A stretch of DNA of 29,375 nt from RQOF01 sp964461135 (GTDB lineage Bacteria; Calditrichota; Calditrichia; RBG-13-44-9). The notes under the pieces are model-generated. The model saw only the letters and a list, made by a program, of their open reading frames with translations, was not told the origin of the DNA and did not search any database. Shown in pieces: positions 16,702 to 24,602 of this stretch (the first letter of the stretch is position 1; every line of letters starts with the position of its first letter). The position numbers and the translations under genes are program-made. The stretch is taken from positions 1 through 29,375 of the forward strand of contig CAYWTB010000056.1 in the NCBI GenBank assembly GCA_964461135.1, in the 5' to 3' direction.

Positions 16702-17241
16702 GTGGTTGGGAAAATAATTATCCCCGAGAGTACAGAAGAAGTATTAAAACTGGCCCTTGAGATGGAAGAAGAAGGTTACCGGACTTATACCGAAGGTGCG
16801 AAAACCATAAAAAATTCTCTGGGAAAAAGAATGCTGGAACGACTGGCCCAGGACGAATTAAGTCATATGAACCGTATTCGTGAGGTTTACGAAGCCCTGG
16901 AAGGCAAGCGCAACTGGGACACAGTGACGATGCAGCCTTCGCTGGAGACTGTGACTTTTCAGAATATTTTTAACCGTTTAAGGGAAGATATTGACCAATC
17001 GGTGGAAGAGCTGGGTAGTCATGGTGTAGATGATAACGAAGTCATAGAAACCGGCATCAATCTGGAGAATTACTCGAAATTCTATTATACGGAGTCTGCC
17101 AAAAAGGTAAAGGACGCTCAAGTAAAAATTTTTTTGGAGATTCTTGCCGGGGAAGAACAGGCCCATTATGATGCCCTTCGGAAGGTGAACGGTTTTATGG
17201 CAGATCCGGCAAACTGGTTTGCCACCCAGGGTAAATTTTAG
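16702..17241 (+). CDS. Ferritin-like / rubrerythrin-type diiron protein
   Basis: A 179-residue four-helix protein. Its metal ligands lie in two similar halves: EMEEEGYRTY and AQDELSHMNR (E...D.E..H), then NLENYSKFYYTES and AGEEQAHYDAL (E...E.E..H). This fits rubrerythrin-domain proteins (PF02915 group) that reduce peroxide or handle iron. It lacks the C-terminal rubredoxin Cys4 domain, so it needs an external electron donor. The GTG start is set by AGGAGGG seven bases upstream (16688-16694). It is divergent from the ABC ATPase. No oxidative-stress regulator is adjacent. Confidence 0.88.
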   Translation: MVGKIIIPESTEEVLKLALEMEEEGYRTYTEGAKTIKNSLGKRMLERLAQDELSHMNRIREVYEALEGKRNWDTVTMQPSLETVTFQNIFNRLREDIDQSVEELGSHGVDDNEVIETGINLENYSKFYYTESAKKVKDAQVKIFLEILAGEEQAHYDALRKVNGFMADPANWFATQGKF

Positions 17242-17273
17242 GTTTATACTTAGTCAATCACCGGATTTACCGG

Positions 17274-18401
17274 TCATGGCGCCAGCATACTCCAAAAAAT
17301 ACCGGCAGCAATAGCGGAACCGATAACACCCGCAACATTGGGAGCCATGGCATGCATTAAAAGGAAGTTGCTCGGATCCCCCCTCTGTCCGACGATTTGT
17401 ACAACTCTTGCTGAATCTGGAACGGCAGATACTCCCGCTGCCCCGATCAGGGGATTTATCTTCTCATTTAAAAATACGTTCATTAATTTTGCGAATAGTA
17501 CTCTACTGGCAGTGGCGATAGCGAAACTGAACGCCCCAAGAATAAAAATTCCGATGGATTTTGGTGTCAGAAAAGTTTGTGCTTGGGTGCTGGCACCGAC
17601 GCATAGCCCAAGCAAAATAGTAACTATGTCTATTAAAGCTGTCCGCGCACTATTTGCTGACCGTTCCGTAACTCCGGATTCTTTTAATAAATTACCAAAA
17701 AACAGTAATCCCAATAATACAATAGAACCCGGTGCTATGAAAGCCGTGATGATGAAACTAACGATGGGAAATAATATTTTTTCCATTTTACTGACCTGGC
17801 GGGAGGGCTTCATACGAATCCGGCGCTCTCCTGAAGTGGTAAAAAGTTTCATTATGGGTGGCTAAATAAACGGTACCAGTGCCATATAGGAATATGCGGC
17901 AATGGCTATAGCCCCCATCAGACCGGGTGCCAGCTGGGATGACAGAAAGAGTGCTGTCGGCCCGCCCGCCCCTCCGATTATGCCGATTCAAGCTGCTTCA
18001 TGCGGATCGAATCCCAGCATCAGGGCACCTAAAAATGTTAAGAAAATTCCCACTTGTGCCGCTGCTCCCAGCAGAACCAGCTTTGAATTGGAGAGAAGGG
18101 CGGAAAAATCAGTCATTGCTCCGATTCCGAGAAATATCAGTGGAGGATAGATGCCTTTTACCACTCCGTAGTAAAGAGAGTTTAAAACACTGCCTTGGTC
18201 ATAAACATCCAGCGGCATACCTGCACCGTAAGGGATGTTTCCGATGATTATACCGAATCCTATTGGAATGAGAAGTAAAGGTTCATAATGTTTTTTTATG
18301 CCAAAATAAAGTAAAATAAAACCTGCCAACATCATTATGAGGTTTCCGGGAGTGACGTTGTAAAACCCGGTGCTGTGCAGGAAATTGAAAAATCTTACCA
18401 T
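17274..18401 (-). pseudogene. Na+-pumping decarboxylase beta subunit (OadB/MmdB/GcdB-like), interrupted
   Basis: Polytopic Na+-translocating subunit of a biotin-dependent decarboxylase (oxaloacetate, methylmalonyl-CoA or glutaconyl-CoA type). Read in one frame from ATG 18401, the whole family sequence is present, from FFNFLHSTGFYNVTPGNLIM to the end at APNVAGVIGSAIAAG. It is broken by TGA at 17988-17990 (family Ser in 'EAASIGIIGGADGPTA') and TAG at about 17862-17864 (family Gln in 'VPFIQPPIMK'). The reading frame is not shifted. In addition the conserved motif GGADGPT reads GGAGGPT: the Asp, shown in Klebsiella OadB (D203) to be essential for Na+ transport, is Gly. The second key region, NPLIGAAGVSAVPDSAR, is kept. 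The ribosome site GGTGGAG supports the start. The natural length would be 375 codons. Confidence 0.9.
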
Positions 18402-18421
18402 TACAGACTCTCCACCCGCAA

Positions 18422-18847
18422 TCAGGGGGAATTTTCTAGAACAGCATTTCCTTCTTTTACAAATATTTTCTTGACAATTCCGGTCCGATCTGTTATAATC
18501 GCATTTTCCATTTTCATTGCTTCCATCTTCATAACCGTATCGCCGGGATTTACTTTCTGCCCGCTCCGGACTAAAATTTTTAAAATCATCCCTGGAAGAG
18601 GAGCTACAATTTCATTCGCCTGAACCGTTCCTGCCGGTCCTTCTTTAATTTTTTCCGCGACTTCCGCAGTAGCAGCAGGTTTCAAAGTTGGTTTTACCTC
18701 CAGAGGCTCAACATGCCTGGTAAATTTTCTTTCAATTCCTACCTCGTATTCTTCACCGTTTACCTCAAAAATTGCCGTATCGGTTTTGATTTTTTTTATG
18801 ATGACCTTGTGGGAACGATCCTTAACGGTGATGATGTATTCTTGCAT
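18422..18847 (-). CDS. Biotin carboxyl carrier subunit of the decarboxylase, C-terminus probably frameshifted
   Basis: A 141-residue carrier that ferries CO2 on biotin from the carboxyltransferase to the membrane beta subunit. An N-terminal beta region (MQEYIITVKDRSHKVIIKKI) and a Pro/Ala-rich linker (KPTLKPAATAEVAEK) precede the biotinyl domain, whose lysine lies in MEAMKMEN (~110). The frame ends GNAVLENSP and then TGA. The last strand of the domain, normally 'PLI.IG', is missing, but the next bases in another frame read LIAGGESV, so one C appears lost from a C5 run. In that frame no stop occurs before the beta-subunit ATG. In the original frame a TAATG overlap with the beta start is seen. 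The ribosome site is unremarkable. It lies 18 bases after the gamma gene. Confidence 0.88.
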   Translation of the reverse strand: MQEYIITVKDRSHKVIIKKIKTDTAIFEVNGEEYEVGIERKFTRHVEPLEVKPTLKPAATAEVAEKIKEGPAGTVQANEIVAPLPGMILKILVRSGQKVNPGDTVMKMEAMKMENAIITDRTGIVKKIFVKEGNAVLENSP

Positions 18848-18865
18848 AACGACCTCTTTGAAAAT

Positions 18866-19198
18866 TTAAGGTTGTCTCATTGTAGCCGGCCGTGAAACCA
18901 CCACCCATGGTGACATTTCCTGTTCAATATGCCGCAAAGTGAGTATGGCCAGTTCTTCCTCTTTCAGTTCCAGGTATAATGCAACTCCAATGGCAGCCAT
19001 AATCTCTTCAACCGGTATTTCTGACCTTTCTATTTCTGCAGTTAGATCAGCAGCTGTCACTGTCTTTTTGCCGGTAACGTTTTCAAACCATGGAATTACC
19101 TGCTGCAGATTGGCCGTCATGAGCCAGAGAACAACCAGACCCAGAAAAACCGCCAGTAATCCGATAACAGTGAAAAGAAAACCATGTCTATTATTCAA
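18866..19198 (-). CDS. Decarboxylase gamma subunit (OadG-like), start uncertain
   Basis: A small membrane-anchored subunit that links the carboxyltransferase and beta subunits. It has one N-terminal helix (FLFTVIGLLAVFLGLVVLWLM), a polar linker, and a C-terminal part with VEEIMAAIGVALYLELKEEE and SPWVVVSRPATMRQP, which matches the OadG end (W....R). The open frame has only a TTG at 19198 as a start, without a ribosome site. The best initiation signal, GGGGGAAGGA with ATG at 19262-19264, is in the same frame 22 codons upstream, but TGA at 19214-19216 intervenes after MVTYHLFIFLIVFHSL. The residues after that TGA (GIFERLNN) look like a natural OadG N-terminus. Either the start is non-standard or an upstream stop has arisen. 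Confidence 0.75.
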   Translation of the reverse strand: MNNRHGFLFTVIGLLAVFLGLVVLWLMTANLQQVIPWFENVTGKKTVTAADLTAEIERSEIPVEEIMAAIGVALYLELKEEELAILTLRHIEQEMSPWVVVSRPATMRQP

Positions 19199-19280
19199 CC
19201 GTTCAAAAATGCCTCAGAGCGAGTGGAACACGATTAAAAAGATAAATAAGTGATAGGTTACCATTCCTTCCCCCTGTTAC

Positions 19281-20831
19281 TCATAAAGGAATATTACCAT
19301 GTTTTTTCATCGGAAGTGTATCGCGTTTGTTTCTCAACATTTCCAATGCCTTAATTATTCTGAATCTTGTGCGTCGTGGTTCTATAACATCATCTACATA
19401 TCCGCGACAGGCTGCAATATAAGGATTGGCAAATTTTTCCTTATACTCTTCTTCCAGCTGCCCGGCTTTTTCCCGGGGATTTTCCGACTCATTTATTTCT
19501 TTGGAAAAAATGATTTCTACTGCCCCTCCCGGCCCCATCACGGCAATTTCGGCAGATGGCCAGGCATAATTTATATCTCCGCGGAGATGTTTGGAACTCA
19601 TGACACAATAAGCCCCTCCGTAAGCTTTTCGGGTAATAATGGTAATTTTGGGGACGGTTGCCTCTGCATAAGCATAAAGCAACTTAGCTCCGTTACGTAT
19701 AATGCCGGCATGTTCCTGTGCGGTACCTGGCCAGAAACCGGGAACGTCTACGAAAGAAACCAGGGGAATATTAAATGCATCACAGAAACGGACAAATCTG
19801 GCGGCTTTAATAGACGCATTGATATCAAGTCCTCCCGCCAGAAAGTTTGGTTGATTAGCCACAATGCCAACCGAACGGCCGTTCAGTAGAGCAAAACCCA
19901 CGATAATATTCTGGGCCCAGAGCTGATGTACTTCCAAAAATTCTTTATTATCAACCACATGCAATATAACTTCCTTCATGTCATACGGACGATTGGGATC
20001 ATCCGGTACGATAAAATTTAATTCCTCATCCATCCGGTCTACCGGATCACTGTTTGATTTAATCGGAGGTGTTTCCAGGTTGTTCTGGGGAAGGAAACTT
20101 AACAGTTTCCGCAGCAGGATAAGGGCTTCTTCATCATTCCGGGCCATAAAATGCGCCACACCGCTTTTCTTATTATGAACCACGGCGCCCCCCAGTTCTT
20201 CCGTCGATACATTTTCCTTGGTAACCGCCTTGACGACTTTTGGGCCGGTTAAAAACATGTAACTGGTATCCTGGACCATAACGGTAAAATCAGTAAGTGC
20301 GGGAGAATAAACTGCTCCACCCGCGCAAGGTCCAAAGATTCCGGATAACTGTGGCACGACTCCCGAATACAGGACATTTAAAAGGAAAATGTCGGCATAT
20401 CCGGCAAGGCTTTCAATCCCTTCCTGAATACGGGCTCCTCCCGAATCATTCAAGCCAATCACAGGTGCCCCATTTTTTGCCGCCATTTCCATTATTTTGC
20501 AGATTTTTTCGGCAAATGTTTCAGATAGTGAACCACCGAAAACCGTAAAATCCTGTGCAAAAATGTATACCAGCCGTCCTTCGATCGTTCCATAACCGGT
20601 AATAACACCATCGCCCGGTATTTTTTTCTCTTCCATACCAAAATCATGACAACGGTGTTCCTTAAACATATCAAACTCTTCAAAGCTTTCTTCATCAAGT
20701 AATATTTCAATTCGCTCACGTGCAATCAGTTTACCCTGGCTGTGCATTTTTTCAATACGTTTTTCTCCCCCCGCTTTTTTAGCCTCCTGACGTAATATTA
20801 TTAATTTTTCAAGTCTTTGTTCACTGTCCAT
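19281..20831 (-). CDS. Acyl-CoA decarboxylase/carboxylase carboxyltransferase subunit (MmdA/PccB-like)
   Basis: A 516-residue biotin-dependent carboxyltransferase, the first gene of the operon. It is cytosolic and moves the carboxyl group between an acyl-CoA (probably methylmalonyl-CoA) and biotin. N-terminal crotonase fold: GKLIARERIEILLDEESFEE, then AQDFTVFGGSLSE and the oxyanion glycines GLNDSGGARIQEG (~130). C-terminal half: VDVPGFWPGTAQEHAGIIRN and TIITRKAYGGAYCVMSSKHL (~420). The length and motifs match MmdA and PccB, which differ by context. The gamma, carrier and beta genes downstream argue for a decarboxylase; no biotin carboxylase gene is present. AGGAGG sits 6 bases before the ATG. 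The frame is undamaged, unlike its membrane partners. Confidence 0.93.
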   Translation of the reverse strand: MDSEQRLEKLIILRQEAKKAGGEKRIEKMHSQGKLIARERIEILLDEESFEEFDMFKEHRCHDFGMEEKKIPGDGVITGYGTIEGRLVYIFAQDFTVFGGSLSETFAEKICKIMEMAAKNGAPVIGLNDSGGARIQEGIESLAGYADIFLLNVLYSGVVPQLSGIFGPCAGGAVYSPALTDFTVMVQDTSYMFLTGPKVVKAVTKENVSTEELGGAVVHNKKSGVAHFMARNDEEALILLRKLLSFLPQNNLETPPIKSNSDPVDRMDEELNFIVPDDPNRPYDMKEVILHVVDNKEFLEVHQLWAQNIIVGFALLNGRSVGIVANQPNFLAGGLDINASIKAARFVRFCDAFNIPLVSFVDVPGFWPGTAQEHAGIIRNGAKLLYAYAEATVPKITIITRKAYGGAYCVMSSKHLRGDINYAWPSAEIAVMGPGGAVEIIFSKEINESENPREKAGQLEEEYKEKFANPYIAACRGYVDDVIEPRRTRFRIIKALEMLRNKRDTLPMKKHGNIPL

Positions 20832-21249
20832 ATCATACCTCCTGACGTCTCAAAGATACATACAATCTTTTTCACAAAAAAATTTTTATAAAATCTCAAG
20901 AATTTTAATTGATTTCAAGTTAATAAAAATATTTCAGAGTGTTCTGAATCCGATGCACATTCTTCTGAATTCATTTTTAAGAATTGAATGGGTTTTTTTA
21001 AAAAACGGATCTTTGGATTAATAATTCTGAAAAATGATCGGGTCCTTTAAACAGTTTGATGTATTAATATACTATCAGACACATTTTTAAACCTTTGGGC
21101 TACCTCGGTAAACTTGTCAGAGGCGTTTATTGCCTATTTGCCGGCGAATATATCATGGTTCCCATGACTGGTATTGACCTTACCGGTTACACCCTTTCCG
21201 GTGCCAGACTGGCAGCCAGATGGGCTTTCCCCAATCCCCTGACTTTCGT

Positions 21250-21270
21250 CTGCCTGTTTGCGGCAGGCAG
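21250..21270. repeat. Short inverted repeat
   Basis: CTGCCTG and CAGGCAG flank a 7-base loop (TTTGCGG). It resembles REP-like hairpins, but I see no second copy in this window. It lies inside the protein-like patch of the intergenic region. Confidence 0.5.
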
Positions 21271-21552
21271 GATAATGGAAGCTATGAAAGCAGAATTCCA
21301 TTTTTCTGAACAAGCTCCCTACACCCTGTCCCAATTTCAGGTATGCAATAACGGATTGAGGTATATCGAGGTATGTCTGGATAACACCCTCTTTTTTTTA
21401 TTTCAGTTTGTTAAGCTATTGACAAATTGAAAGTAGAAAAGTAGGTATGTAATTAAAATGAGATATATTGACAACCTTATTATTTGAATCCGTGCTTTTA
21501 TATCATTTGATATCAAAAAAGCCGTGATAAAAATATTCAAATATTAATTCAG

Positions 21553-21581
21553 TTGACAAAATTTGTGAAAAAAATTATATT
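21553..21581 (+). promoter_or_regulatory. Consensus-like sigma70 promoter of proline dehydrogenase
   Basis: TTGACA (21553-21558), exactly 17 bases, then TATATT (21576-21581), about 36 bases before the ATG. This is the best promoter match in the window. Confidence 0.7.
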
Positions 21582-21617
21582 TTTCATGATAAAAAATTTC
21601 ACAAAGAGGAGACCTGG

Positions 21618-22532
21618 ATGAGATGGTTTAATCAACTAATTGCCACCACGCTGCCTTTTGTCCCTAAACCGATAGTTGGTTTTTTTTCAAAACATTACAT
21701 TGCCGGTGAAAAACTGGAAAATGCGGTTTCTCTTGTTAAAACCTTAAATTCCCAAAGAATGATGGCCACAATTGATGTTCTTGGCGAGGAAGTCAAGGTA
21801 AAAGAACAATCTTTAAAGGCTGTGCAAATTTATAATGAGGTACTTGAAGCCATTTCGAAAGAAAAACTGGACGCGAACATCTCCGTAAAGCCGACGCATA
21901 TGGGGTTAAATATTGATAAAGAATTTTGTTATAACAATATTCGTGGATTGGTAGAAGAAGCCGCAAAGACCGGGAATTTTGTACGTATTGATATGGAGGA
22001 TTCCACAACCGCTGATGATACAATCGATATTTATCTGAGAATTAAAAACGATTTCCCGAATGTGGGAACAGTGCTTCAGGCATATTTGAGAAGAAATATA
22101 AGTGATGTGAATCGTTTAATTCCTCACCATGCCAATCTTAGGTTGTGTAAAGGAATATATAAAGAAAAACGTGAAATTGCCTATAAAGATAAAATGATCA
22201 TTAATGATAATTTTAACTACAGCCTGGAAAAATTACTGAATAATGGTTGCTACGTAGGAATAGCCACCCATGATGAGAAACTGGTGTGGCATGCCCTGAA
22301 ATTAATTGACCAATTTAAGTTAAAACCGGAGCAATATGAATTCCAGATGCTTCTGGGAGTCGATCATGAATTGCGCCGGATTATCGTCAATGACGGACAT
22401 CGTTTACGTGTTTATGTTCCCTTCGGTTCAGACTGGTTTGGTTATTCAACCCGTCGTCTGAAAGAAAATCCTGATATCGCAGGGCATATTATAAAAAATT
22501 TCTTTAATCGTTTATTGGGTAGAAAGAAGTAG
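21618..22532 (+). CDS. Proline dehydrogenase
   Basis: A 304-residue monofunctional FAD enzyme that oxidises proline to pyrroline-5-carboxylate and passes electrons to the quinone pool at the membrane. The TIM-barrel motifs of the family (PF01619) are present: ATIDVLGEEV (~50), ANISVKPTHMGLN (~95), VRIDMEDSTTADDTIDIY (~125), TVLQAYLRRN (~155), LRLCKGIYKE (~180) and the FAD/substrate signature LRVYVPFGSDWFGYSTRRLKE (~265-285). The length matches the short bacterial form (PutB-like), not PutA. The P5C dehydrogenase partner is not in the window. GAGGAG is six bases before the ATG and a strong promoter lies upstream. A bidirectional terminator follows. Confidence 0.95.
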   Translation: MRWFNQLIATTLPFVPKPIVGFFSKHYIAGEKLENAVSLVKTLNSQRMMATIDVLGEEVKVKEQSLKAVQIYNEVLEAISKEKLDANISVKPTHMGLNIDKEFCYNNIRGLVEEAAKTGNFVRIDMEDSTTADDTIDIYLRIKNDFPNVGTVLQAYLRRNISDVNRLIPHHANLRLCKGIYKEKREIAYKDKMIINDNFNYSLEKLLNNGCYVGIATHDEKLVWHALKLIDQFKLKPEQYEFQMLLGVDHELRRIIVNDGHRLRVYVPFGSDWFGYSTRRLKENPDIAGHIIKNFFNRLLGRKK

Positions 22533-22570
22533 CATAATAGCAGAATCATTACCTAAAAAAATTCTGTATA

Positions 22571-22604
22571 ACAAAAAAGGCGCCCTGCGAGGCGCCTTTT
22601 TTGT
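22571..22604. terminator. Bidirectional intrinsic terminator
   Basis: A perfect inverted repeat with AAAAAAGGCGCC and GGCGCCTTTTTT around a CTGCGA loop, between convergent proline dehydrogenase (+) and ferredoxin (-) genes. T-runs on both strands make it work both ways. Confidence 0.93.
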
Positions 22605-22852
22605 TATTCTCCATGAATTTTCTTCTTTTTGGCCATAAGTTCATCTTTGCTTTCCTGACGATCCGAATCCAGCACACAGGCATCGGTGGGGCAAACTGCA
22701 GCGCATTGTGGGTCATCGTAGAAACCGACACATTCTGTGCACAGGTCAGGATCAATTACATATAAAGGATCGCCTTCTGTGATCGCATCATTAGGACATT
22801 CCGGACGACATGCATCACAAGCAATACATTCATCATTGATCAATAAAGCCAT
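22604..22852 (-). CDS. 2[4Fe-4S] ferredoxin, YfhL/Alvin type
   Basis: An 82-residue electron carrier. The first cluster motif is CIACDACRPECP. The second, CTECVGFYDDPQCAAVCP, carries the 6-8 residue insertion between the second and third Cys that marks the Allochromatium/YfhL type, with low redox potential. The C-terminal tail is charged (DSDRQESKDELMAKKKKIHG). GGAGG is about 7 bases before the ATG. It could serve any of several oxidoreductases; no partner gene is adjacent. Confidence 0.95.
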   Translation of the reverse strand: MALLINDECIACDACRPECPNDAITEGDPLYVIDPDLCTECVGFYDDPQCAAVCPTDACVLDSDRQESKDELMAKKKKIHGE

Positions 22853-23095
22853 AATATCCTCCGTCAGTTAATTCTTCTTAAAAGCTAAGAAAATTCATAT
22901 ATAAAACAAGTAAAAATTTTTTTTCTTTCGACGAAATTTTGGGAAATAATGGATAAAATAACAGTGGTTTTAACCCTCAATAAAAAATTAATATTCAATC
23001 CTATTTCCAGTTTCAATGAAAAAAACATATTTAGAGGAAACAATTATAGTAAATTTAAAGTTTGCTATTTGGAATTCTGGACAATTAAAAACAAC

Positions 23096-23124
23096 TTGAT
23101 TTTTCCGGAATTATCTTTTTAATT
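23096..23124 (+). promoter_or_regulatory. Possible promoter of the tRNA gene
   Basis: TTGATT (23096-23101), 17 bases, TTAATT (23119-23124), ending 15 bases before the mature tRNA. The match is weak but the position is right. Confidence 0.35.
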
Positions 23125-23139
23125 TTAAAATTGGAAAAA

Positions 23140-23213
23140 GGGCCCATAGCTCAGTTGGTTAGAGCAGTCGACTCATAATCGACTGGTCCCAGGTTCGAGT
23201 CCTGGTGGGCCCA
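23140..23213 (+). tRNA. tRNA with CAU anticodon, best read as tRNA-Ile2 (lysidine-34)
   Basis: A full cloverleaf: acceptor GGGCCCA/TGGGCCC, D arm GCTC-AGTTGGTTA-GAGC, anticodon stem GTCGA/TCGAC with loop CTCATAA, and T arm CCAGG-TTCGAGT-CCTGG. The anticodon is CAT. CCA is not encoded. For Ile against elongator Met: C4-G69 and C5-G68 in the acceptor and C29-G41 in the anticodon stem are features of E. coli tRNA-Ile2 used by TilS and IleRS; E. coli elongator tRNA-Met has U4, A5 and U29-A41. An initiator is excluded because there is no three-G-C anticodon stem and no 1-72 mismatch. Confidence 0.95.
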
Positions 23214-23233
23214 CAAAATTCAGGAGGATATTG

Positions 23234-23353
23234 TTGAGGGTTTTGTTGAAATTAGTTGATAAGAGTATAAATAATTTATCAATATTAAAAGATAAATTGA
23301 AATGCACTCAGGCTATTTGCTGGGTGCATTTTTTTATTTACAATGGAGGTTAA
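23234..23353 (+). CDS. Possible 39-residue leader ORF overlapping a terminator hairpin
   Basis: AGGAGG (23222-23227) lies six bases before TTG 23234. The frame runs to TAA at 23351-23353 (start MRVLLKLVDKSINNL, end CWVHFFIYNGG). The 3' part passes through the hairpin at 23300-23335 and the stop overlaps the ribosome site of the next gene, whose TTG starts at 23355. The arrangement resembles a leader peptide with translational coupling. TTG starts and a 39-residue ORF are weak evidence, so it could be chance. Confidence 0.3.
   Translation: MRVLLKLVDKSINNLSILKDKLKCTQAICWVHFFIYNGG
23300..23335 (+). terminator. Strong intrinsic terminator or attenuator
   Basis: AAATGCACTCAG pairs with CTGGGTGCATTT (12 bp, one G-T) around an 8-base loop, followed by a T-run. 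It lies between the tRNA and the zinc-ribbon gene and ends only 8 bases before ATG 23343. It either ends tRNA transcription or attenuates the next gene. Confidence 0.88.
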
Positions 23354-23354
23354 G

Positions 23355-24071
23355 TTGAAGAAGCTAGTAAAACAGCTGGTCGCTTTGCAGAGTATTGACA
23401 GTAAGTTTGACGCACTTCAATTGCAGAAGGGCGATCTTCCTTATATGATTGAAGAAGCGGAAACTGATCTGGAATCAAAATTTGTAAAGAAAAAAGAACT
23501 GGAAGATATCATCGCAAAGGGTGAAGCGGATTGCAGAATGTTTCAGATGGAAATTGAGGCCGGAAATGATAAATTAAAACAGTATGAGGAACAGTTGTAT
23601 AAGGTTCAAACAAATAAAGAATATGATGCTATTTCTCTGGAAATTGATACCAAAAAAATGGAAATTAAAGAACTGGAAAATAAAATATTGCAGTCTTTGG
23701 AAGATGGGGAGGAACTCAAATCCACTATAGAAGAGTTAAAAAATGGTATAAACAGAATAGAGGAGCAGTTAACGGAATACCGGAAAGAATTGGAGGAAAT
23801 TACTCAGCAGACCCGGGAAGAAGAAGCGCGGTTGCAGAAAGGACGGGAAAAAATATTGGTTGACATCGATAAACGCTATCAGTGGCAATACGAAAGGATT
23901 CGCAAAGCAAAAGATGGACTGGCTGTTGTACCCATAAAAAAGAATTCATGTGGCGGTTGCTTCTCAGCGGTTCCACCACAGAAAATTGTTGAGATTCGTG
24001 AAATGAATCGACTATACACCTGCGAATATTGCGGCAGGATTCTGGTCTGGGTGGATGAAAATGAATCGTAA
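23355..24071 (+). CDS. Coiled-coil C4 zinc-ribbon protein (zf-RING_7/DUF164 family)
   Basis: About 238 residues. A long helical hairpin (residues ~5-185) is rich in Glu and Lys heptads (YEEQLYKVQTNKEYDAISLE, then IKELENKILQSLEDGEELKS). It is followed by a C-terminal zinc ribbon with CGGC and CEYCGR (~200-230). This matches PF02591, a widespread family related to Helicobacter HP0958, which is linked to flagellar and RNA handling there; the role elsewhere is unsettled. I prefer TTG 23355 because GGAGG lies five bases upstream and the family starts this way (KKLVKQLVALQSID). ATG 23343 is in frame, adds four residues and has no ribosome site. RNase P RNA follows on the same strand. Confidence 0.9.
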   Translation: MKKLVKQLVALQSIDSKFDALQLQKGDLPYMIEEAETDLESKFVKKKELEDIIAKGEADCRMFQMEIEAGNDKLKQYEEQLYKVQTNKEYDAISLEIDTKKMEIKELENKILQSLEDGEELKSTIEELKNGINRIEEQLTEYRKELEEITQQTREEEARLQKGREKILVDIDKRYQWQYERIRKAKDGLAVVPIKKNSCGGCFSAVPPQKIVEIREMNRLYTCEYCGRILVWVDENES

Positions 24072-24090
24072 AGAAATTTTATATTAATAT

Positions 24091-24520
<430 letters not shown>

Positions 24521-24602
24521 TTTTATTTTTAGTACAAATTTACAAAATTTATGGCATTTTGAAGCACCTGAAATTTATTGAAGCTGGATATTATGGAAAG
24601 AA

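Larger units (their letters stand above)
20832..21617 (+). other. Long intergenic region with a patch of protein-like sequence
   Basis: Nearly 800 bases between divergent mmdA-like (-) and proline dehydrogenase (+). The flanks are very AT-rich and hold the two promoters. The middle (about 21065-21430) is less AT-rich and open on the plus strand. It reads GYLGKLVRGVYCLFAGEYIM, then MTGIDLTGYTLSGARLAARW and AFPNPLTFVCLFAAGRIMEA, which has membrane-protein character. It has no ribosome site or proper start (TTG at 21095 only). It may be a remnant of a lost membrane protein gene or chance. I do not call a gene here. Confidence 0.4.

Noticed and set aside
17338..17865. Long plus-strand ORF (175 codons) opposite the beta subunit
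   Set aside because: It is the mirror of a conserved membrane-protein gene in another frame and has no ribosome site or family features.
17274..19264. Recoding of TGA or TAG (alternative code, selenocysteine, pyrrolysine) to explain in-frame stops
   Set aside because: TGA is the normal end of several intact genes here (carboxyltransferase, the Tudor-domain protein). The interrupted positions are ordinary Ser and Gln sites, TAG and TGA both occur in one gene, and a key Asp is also mutated. Mutation or error is simpler.
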